64,000 bases of DNA from Hyperoplus lanceolatus (Eukaryota > Chordata > Actinopteri > Uranoscopiformes > Ammodytidae): assembly GCA_026929865.2 (NCBI GenBank), contig CM049398.1, forward strand, positions 12,109,501 to 12,173,500. Reading direction: 5' to 3'. The notes beneath the pieces are model-generated. The model searched no databases. It saw nothing but the letters and a program-made list of their open reading frames with translations, and was not told where the DNA came from. Made by a program: the position numbers and the translations under genes. The number at the start of each line of letters is the position of its first letter. The stretch's first letter is position 1. This document shows, in pieces, positions 56,560-64,000 of this stretch.

Positions 56560-59500
56560 CACTGCACCGTGTCATCCGACTGGCTTTGCACATGTGTGAA
56601 ACTAAAAGTTTGTCATGTAATTATGCACTCAGAGAATAACATTTGAGATTTAAAGATAACATATGTTGCACTTAAACTTTATTGTTTTACAGAATTAAAT
56701 TAGATCTCAGGGATGCATTTTCATATTTAATATGAACTACTATTAGAAAAATAAGACATCTAAAATACATATTTTTACTAATCTTAGAATTGTAATTATT
56801 CAGGAAAGAAACATCTAATATCCAACAAAATCTAGTAAGATATTACAAAATCTTAAAAATTATTAGAATGTCAAACAAACATATTAAATAAAAAAAGTAA
56901 GTTAAATATCCCCAATATAATTCTCTAGAAAGTCTAATGGTGGATTATCTGAAAAATATTAGCCTTATATCATAAAAATATCAACAATAAACAACTAGAT
57001 TTTCCATGTACAACAGTTGCTTGATTGTGCCTGAACTCGATAAATGTTTATCAAATCCTTTTCTGTGTTAACTCACTGTCACTAAACATTAATTTCACTA
57101 CAAATTGATAGGTGTCTTTAGATTAGATTAAAGTGTATGCAGCTTGTAATGAGACTCGTTATCTATTCAAACTTTTTAATGATATTTTAACCCAATGAAG
57201 AGTCAATTTTTCAGCAAAAATCCAGGTCAAACAGAAATAAATCTTCTAAACGTCCACTAGAAGTCACTGAAATACTGTAGATCACTGATGCGTCTCTGTA
57301 CGAAAAGTTAAAATTTAAGGGATGTAAGACATTCATTATTTTTTTTGTTTGCATTAAAAACAAAAGTAATGGAAAGTAAGTACATTTATTAATTAAGTAC
57401 GGTGGAGAGGTACTTGTACAAATGAATTAGGATTAGTCATTTTACGACGGTATAATTTAAATGCACAGCTTTTACTTGAGTGAAAGATCTTAGTCCTTCT
57501 TCCGCCACTGCCCAATCAAATAAAGTTGTATTTTTACAGTGATCAGCTTTGGTGTGATTGAACAAAAAACAGATGTATTTGATTCACTAGCAGTGTGTGG
57601 TGTGTTGCCACTGTCTACAATGATCTCATTGCTCCATGGAGGCTCTGGATGGTCCACAGACTTGTGAGTGGGTGCTCTATGCTTGGCATTGCTGGGAATG
57701 CGAGGAATCAATGACAAATGCCAACTTGTAAACGTTGGAGTGACACAAAGACCTGGAACTGGATCCTTTGCTGAGGAGCTCGGACCGAGATGAAGAGATA
57801 ATATAATTGTTTAGTTAAAATGTGCTAAGAGGGCCACACATGTAGGTACTCGTTTGGAGTATTTTTCCATAGATCACTGACTTATTAGTTTCAGTTTCGG
57901 CCTTAAAGTATACAAATAATTGTCTGAAATATTATTTTATCTAGGTTTGCTATCATGTTTTCATTAGTTAGGAGTTAAAACCTTGACAATATACACATGT
58001 TTTTATATTTTAAAAAATATTCACAAACAGAGTCTGGTGACTTTACAGGACGGCACAAAGTTCTTCACTGCTTGTAAGGCAGGTTTGACCTTAATGAGAA
58101 ATAAACGGATAACAACTTAGCGAGCATATTTAATTACTTAAACTAAAGTCGAACCAAACAAAGTACTTTTTACAGTCAATCAGGAGTTTGGATTTTTGTT
58201 GGGCAACATTACATGATGGATCTTCAAGCTTTGCCCACTAGAGGTCACAAGCACAATAGTACAAGCCTCCATAATATTGATCTTGTGTTGGGTGCTCATG
58301 TTGTCAGGTGGCAAAGCTTGCTTCTCTAGCTTCTCAGGAAAAAAAACTATTTACAATTGCAAAAAAAACCAGTACAAATTTGAAGCTACTATTTTTAGTA
58401 GTGAATAAGATTTATGTTTTTTCTACAGCAAGAAATTGATCAAGTTTAATAAGGCGGTGGCATAGAGATGAGGACTTGTTTACAGATGTAATAATTTTTG
58501 TTTATGGTAGCAGCGTTGCTTTCGGCTATCAGTTCATCACTTTGGTCCAGACTAAAATATCTGATGGACTATGTGTGTGTGCAAGTGAGATTTTTGCATG
58601 GGAATGCACCTCATCCTTGAGCATAATTTTTTTATTTAAGGATTCAAAGAATAAGAACATTTGATGATATAGGCTTTAGCTCATATTGCACAAGTTAATA
58701 AACTAGACTTAATACCTTCACACTTTTAACACTGTAACCTTTTAACTATCAAATGTATCCCACAACACAGGTTTCCTTTTACGTGAACAATCGAAAAATA
58801 TGTTTCCATTTAGATTTTTTGTTGTTGTGCTGTGGGACATTTCAATGTACATGCACATGATCCAGTCAATGTAAAGCAACAGGGATAATTGTTCCTTGTT
58901 TTTATAAAAAACTGGTAAACCTCTTGAGTGGCTAATCATTTAGTTTGACAGAATGAAATGTCTGACCATCACCTGTAGTATTCAAATAGGCCTACGGAAT
59001 TAACTACCAGGAAGTATTTTGTGTTTAATTGATGTTTCCCACCCCTGATTCTTTTCTTATGCTGTAACATATAATTTTATATATAATATTAGAAATATTC
59101 CTATTGTCTTCTTTTTTAACTTTTTAATTTTTAATTTTTTTTTTAGATTTCTTTATTTAAAAGGGACAGCGCACACTAATAAACATGAGCACCAAAGTTC
59201 AACATGTAAATGTGCCAGATTTAGCCATGCAGGCTAATTTTCACCTGTAGTCCCTGGCAGGCAGAAAGAAAAAAAGAAACATTAAAAAAATAAAAATACA
59301 ACACATAAGCACAAAAACAAAATGACACAAGCACAGACAAGCAATACGACACAATCATTTCTCCAGCACATAACAGGTTGGCGATGTGTATTTAAAGAAA
59401 GACAAAAAGCACAGACAAGGAGCATACAAGTGGCATGAATGCAGACAAAAACACATTAGCACAAACAAGGGTATACAGACAAGGAGCACAAACTCGGACA

Positions 59501-61267
59501 CAAACACAACTAGTAAACACAAAGACAAACACACTATCCCAGATGATTATGGACGCATATTTGATTTGTCAGTAAACCGTTTTTTATAGATTTTGAAAGC
59601 TTTAGAACTTTGAAGCACTTGTTAGCGGTTTTAAACTTAAATTACTATTGAGATGCTGTTCTACACAACCGACATAATCCAATTGTTGAACCATGCTTGT
59701 CAGTGTTTGATGAGCAGCAGTTTTGCTTCTTATTCCAGGAGCACTACTCTCTCCCTCTTTTATCAGTGCCTACCAGCTGATTGAACCACTATAGGGTAGT
59801 TTTACTTGATCAATAATGTCTATCCTGTGTTGGTGCATTTATTGGTTTATTGAATTCTTCAACTAATAGGATGCCACAGACCGTTCTGTCCTCTCATTAG
59901 CGCACATCCAGTACTATGGATTGTGTATCCCCTTGTGTGTGTGTGTGTGTGTGTGTGGCGTGTGTGTGTTTTTATCTGCTTCACTAGAGAGTGTGCCTCC
60001 AAACAAAACAGCTCATATCTTTCAAAGCCGCAGTCTCCACAGTAACAGGCTGGGGTCAGAACCCTGACACGACCCCCTTCCTAGCTGGCATCAAGCCAAA
60101 GCACTGGGGAGGAGGTGTCACGTCACCTATCACTTAGGTCCAGGAAATGTTCAAATTTTGCAGTAGAACTCAATTAAATTTTCTGACCAAATATTTTTTT
60201 CTGTTTATAATGTGCACAGGTGTCAACCCACCCTGCTGCCTGTGTGTGTGTGTGTGTGTGTGTTGTGTGTAAATTAATGCTGTATATCTACTGTATATAT
60301 GTATGTTGACCTCTGTATGTTGACCTCTGTTAGTGTGTTAATCATTTTAAATCCTTGTGTGAATCTGATTTGGACAGGCCACATAAATCACATAAGATGC
60401 ACACATTGACACATGTTGTTCATTTTTTCTGTAAAAGAAAGCTGTTTGTGAAAGCCGTGGTGCTTAAATAATACTTTTTGCAATCCCAACCTATAAAGTT
60501 CCACAACATATGCAGATGTTAAACATAAATATATGAACCCAGGACATATTTTCAAAGGTCATAAACTTGCATAAGACATGGAACAATTTTCTTACCTCGC
60601 TGTGAGAAATAATCTTATCACAAATCCAACTGGGTTAGCCATTTTGTCATTTCATCTTAAGTTTGAGTCTAAATGCCAAGCTCCTTTGAATGCTTGGTTG
60701 TCTTCCAAAAAAAAGAATACATTCAGGGAACTTGAGCTGCATGAAAGTCTGCATTGTTAGATTGTTCCCACTCTTTGAAAGATTAACACAGTGTAATTTG
60801 AAACTGTACCAAGTGTATCTGAAAATATTTCCTGGAAATGCCAAAGTGCATAAGCATTTGTCAAATGTGATGATCTAATTTGGAATATCCTCACCCAGAT
60901 AATTACTATTATGCAAGCATGTGACAATCAGCTGATCTGGTGGATTTCAGCCTCTGCACCGGGTGTTACAACCCTCACGGGTGGGAGGTGCTAATGTGAA
61001 CTAATGTTCAAATTGAGCTCCTAATCTGTTTGGAGAATGTGGCCCTGGCGTAAACCACACAGGGGCAACAATTAGGCCCCTTGAACAAAGGAAAGCAGTA
61101 GCCTGTATGACATGGCAGAATTATCTTGGCACGATTTCAGAGCACATAGTATGGAAAGTAATGTCTAACCAGGTTAGCGTTAGGCCTCTGAATTTCAGAT
61201 TTCCAATTTTCATCCTTTTGATTAAATAGATCATTTACAGCTGAGGAAACAAACTATGCATGCAAAA

Positions 61268-61318
<51 letters not shown>

Positions 61319-62139
61319 TTATCTATCTGTCTGTCTTTCTGTCTGTATATAAGCTCATGATTCTGTCTTAATTTATGGATAGGCAACGTGTCGCCTAGGC
61401 CAATCATATCAGATCTCTACAAAGTTAAAATAATTGTTGTTGCTACATTATGGGAAATAGTTTTTTTTACTTTCTTGCAGAGAGTTAGATGAAAAGGTTG
61501 ATACCACACTCATGTCTTTTTGGTTAATATAAAAGATACATTCAGCAGGTGTTAGCTTGGTTAAGTTTAGCTCGAAGGCGGGAAACAGGGAGATTAATAG
61601 GCTGGTGTGGCTACATCCAAATGTAACAAAATCCACCTAGTATCAATTATTAAGCTCTTTCACTGACATTTCAAATCTTATTTGTAAAGTGTGGCCTTTG
61701 TGTTAAATTTGCATAAATAACAATGTGTAAAAATACAGCGTTTTAAGCTAGGTGGTAGCGTTTTGTTTAGCATATCTGTTCTTTTCATCAAACTCTCAGC
61801 AAGAAAACAATGTTTCCAAAAACGTCAAACTATTCTTTAAAAAGTGAAGAATGTTAATGTTGTTCTTTAATCACGAAATGAACAGAGGGACTGTCATACA
61901 TTCATCATTCGGAAAGTTTACTACAGAAATGCATATGAAAGTATTACAAAAAATGTATTCTCAGATTGCAATCGAATGAGTGAATTTATTGAAATGCAAA
62001 CCCAGTAAAGATTAAACTGTAAATATTTTGGTTTAGCATTCATCATGAAGACAGTTGGTTTAATCAACAGGAGCTAGCCTAGCCGCCTAAGATGCATTTT
62101 GTTGTAGTTTGTTTTTAGCCCTATTTTACAGTACATGGC
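56560..62139. other. Intergenic region with scattered repeats
   Basis: 56600-56990 matches the 3' flank of the left dhrs11 copy in part. 57330-57500 resembles a common teleost repeat (words AAGTACATTTATT, GAGGTACTTGTAC, TTTTACTTGAGTG, CCGCCACTGCC). 59130-59260 resembles another (AAAAGGGACAGCGCACA, TAGTCCCTGGCAGGCAG). GT microsatellites lie at about 59934-59975 and 60240-60262. No conserved exon is seen. Confidence 0.5.
61266..61334. repeat. TATC/GATA microsatellite
   Basis: About 14 uninterrupted TATC units, followed by TTTATC, TGTC and TTTC variants. Confidence 0.95.
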
Positions 62140-64000
62140 TTATTGTTGTCTAAGAAACAGCGCTGCTTTCCTCCTCTTCTTTGTAAGGAATTGTGCTTTC
62201 ACTCTTTCAATAGATAACTGAAGTGGACTCATAACAGGAGTTCCGGAGGTGGTCATGCGGGGCTTCTCAAATCTCTGAAGATCGAACTCTTCAGTAGTGG
62301 TGACCTTGGATGGCGTGATGGTTGTGAAAGTGATTGTTTGTTGAATTGGATTAGCGAACGAAACTCCATCGCTGGGAGCAGCTTGCACGGTTTTTGCAAT
62401 GATAAAAGGGGCTGTTGTGGTATGAAGTCTCCATTGTTTGTGAGTCCTTGTACGCCTGCTAATTGCAGCAGTGGTTGCAGTGCTGTTCAGTGCATCACTT
62501 TTTTCTGGAGTTGGAAGAACAGGAGTTAGGTTTTCATATGTTTTGTGAAAAAGTGGATTGTCACTTGAAAGAGGTAAACTTGTTTTCCTCCATCTCCTCC
62601 TGAATCCTCTCTCTTTCGACATTTGCCTTTTTAAAACACTGAAGGAGGAGTTAGGAGCCTTAACCTGGATGCTCGTTTCCCCTTTGTTAATGTCCAGCCT
62701 GTGTGAAACCTGTCGCTCTGTGGTGAGCACCGGCAGTCCCCTAAGAGTGATCACTTCCAGATTGGGCACAGAGGAAATTTCATGGCTGACAGCCACCATG
62801 GGAGGAGCCAAGCTGGCTTTCCTCCTTTTTTTCCTCCCTTCTCTGTCTCCCCTCTCCTTTGACCTGTTCCTTTTGACTTTGGGCATTACGAAGGGGTTCC
62901 TGGCAGTGCTGACACCAGGGCGCTTTTCAGCATCTCTGTGTTGCTCGGGCTGTGCCGTTGGGGTTACGGTGAGGATGGTGGGGGCAGAAGTGTTGTCTGT
63001 TGGGATCATTACGAGCTCTACAGAAGAAGTAGGAGGAATTATCTTTCCCTTCCCCTTTCTGAGCCTTCGGGATTTTGTCATAAGTGGTGTTACAGTTGTT
63101 GTGCTCGTTGCTTCCGTGGACCCGGTCAGCGCTTCAGACTCGGCTGGTTTCTTCTGGACTGTCGTAGGCGACGTAATGGACAACGTCTCCTTATTCATCG
63201 CTGGTTCATCTTTCATGACTTCATTCAAGGGCTCTTCTTCTCCACCGAGCTCATATTCACTGTCACCGACCCTGTTTGTGGTTCTGCTTGACTGGTCGTG
63301 TTTATGTGACTCGCTGATGAAGTTACTCAGAGCATTGACTTCTTCTGCTTTGCCGCCAGAGGTCGGGACCACCGCTGCGTCCTCTACTTTAGCATCTGCC
63401 TCTGCTTTCTGCTTTCTCTTTCTCCCCTTTCCCTTTCCTTTCTTTTTTTTGTTGGTTTTCTTCGTCTTACCCGTGTTCTTCCTCTTCTTCTTCTCAGAGC
63501 TTTGCGTCTCTCCTTTATCGGAGTCGGCGGCGGAGCTTTGAGAGCTGGAGACGGTAGCAAGGACCTTGATGAAGTCCTCAGCAGCGGTGACAACGTTTGT
63601 AAGTGAAGGTTCTTCTTGGCCCGCTATCGAAGACTGTGTTGTACTCTCCAGTTTCTCTTCTTCCTCTCTTTCTTTCTTGGATTCTTGCTTCTTGGGAGGT
63701 GACACCGTCAGCACATCGATGACATCAATCCCCCCAAAGTCGTACGGGACCGCCTCTTTCAGCACAGCAATGGGAGACTTCTCATATCGTTTACACCTAC
63801 GAGAGAGTTAACAAAGAGAAAAATGTGTGTGTGTGTGTGGCGCTTTCAGAAAGTATTATGGCTCAGCATGTTGCAAATCCACTTAAAAGTGTAACACCAG
63901 AATCTACTGATACTCACATGCCATACCAGTGCCACTCTGCACACTGTTCTTCGTAAGCAAACTCAAAGCAAGGCACGCCAAGTACATTGAAGAACGCCTG
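62140..64000 (-). CDS. Unrecognised Lys/Ser/Thr-rich protein, last two visible exons
   Basis: The minus strand shows an exon from the window edge to 63918, ending in a GTGAGT donor, and a terminal exon 63796-62140 (TAA). They join in frame across a split Met codon. The first part is Cys- and aromatic-rich (GVPCFEFAYEEQCAEWHWYG, then MCKRYEK), then AVPYDFGGIDVIDVL. The long terminal exon (about 550 codons) is low complexity: a Lys run (KKTNKKKKGKGKGRKRK), acidic Glu segments, Thr-rich stretches, and three related basic motifs (GRKKRRKASL, RRRWRKTSL, KKRRKAAL) before the end. The Cys-rich part suggests an extracellular or matrix protein with a disordered basic tail, but a nuclear protein cannot be ruled out. 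I do not recognise the family. The terminal exon is exceptionally long for a window whose other internal exons are 45-210 bp. Confidence 0.75.

Noticed and set aside
62558-63541. Long plus-strand open frame (327 codons), Ser/Phe/Leu-rich
   Set aside because: It is exactly antisense to the terminal exon of the minus-strand gene; its composition is the complement of Lys/Glu/Thr-rich coding sequence.

Overview
The window looks like a gene-poor, transposon-rich stretch of a ray-finned fish (teleost, probably percomorph) nuclear genome. Genes are split by GT/AG introns, CA/GT and GATA microsatellites are common, and the repeats (hAT, Tc1, pogo-like, CR1/L2-like LINE, Ty3/gypsy) are typical of teleosts. 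No prokaryotic features, rRNA, tRNA gene or CRISPR array is visible.

Genes, left to right: (1) exon 1 of 14-3-3 gamma (ywhag) on the minus strand at 807-893, the rest lying off the left edge; (2) a compact five-exon gene for a two-SH3 RIM-binding-protein-like protein, plus strand, 7328-8941; (3) remains of a carbonic anhydrase IV-like gene (minus): a lone last exon at 14303-14488 and a broken first exon at 25264-25327; (4) a dhrs11-like SDR pseudogene (plus) at 31756-32409; (5) an intact eight-exon carbonic anhydrase IV-like gene (minus) at 35220-37734; (6) an intact seven-exon dhrs11 gene (plus) at 54383-56559; (7) the last two visible exons of an unrecognised Lys/Thr-rich gene (minus) at 62140-64000.

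Items 3-4 and 5-6 are two copies of one head-to-head ca4/dhrs11 pair, made by a tandem segmental duplication (about 13.7-32.9 kb and 33.2-57 kb). The right copy keeps both genes. The left copy lost ca4 exons 2-7 and dhrs11 exons 1 and 5-7, and was invaded by a LINE, hAT and other DNA elements, and a Ty3/gypsy element inserted in dhrs11 intron 1.

The mobile DNA is the most striking part. The Ty3/gypsy element (26623-31601) has nearly identical LTRs, integrase placed before a stump of reverse transcriptase (Gmr1-type order), and almost no RT/RNase H. Between ca4 and dhrs11 of the right copy lies a nest of DNA transposons (43079-52695) in which successive layers each keep terminal repeats and target-site duplications; its core is a 6.8-kb foldback element with roughly 0.8-kb inverted arms around exon-like cargo. 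Two near-identical copies of a 1.2-kb element with 3-bp target duplications sit in and beside this nest, one about 330 bp upstream of the dhrs11 start codon. All readings were made by eye; exon borders rest on splice signals and reading frame.
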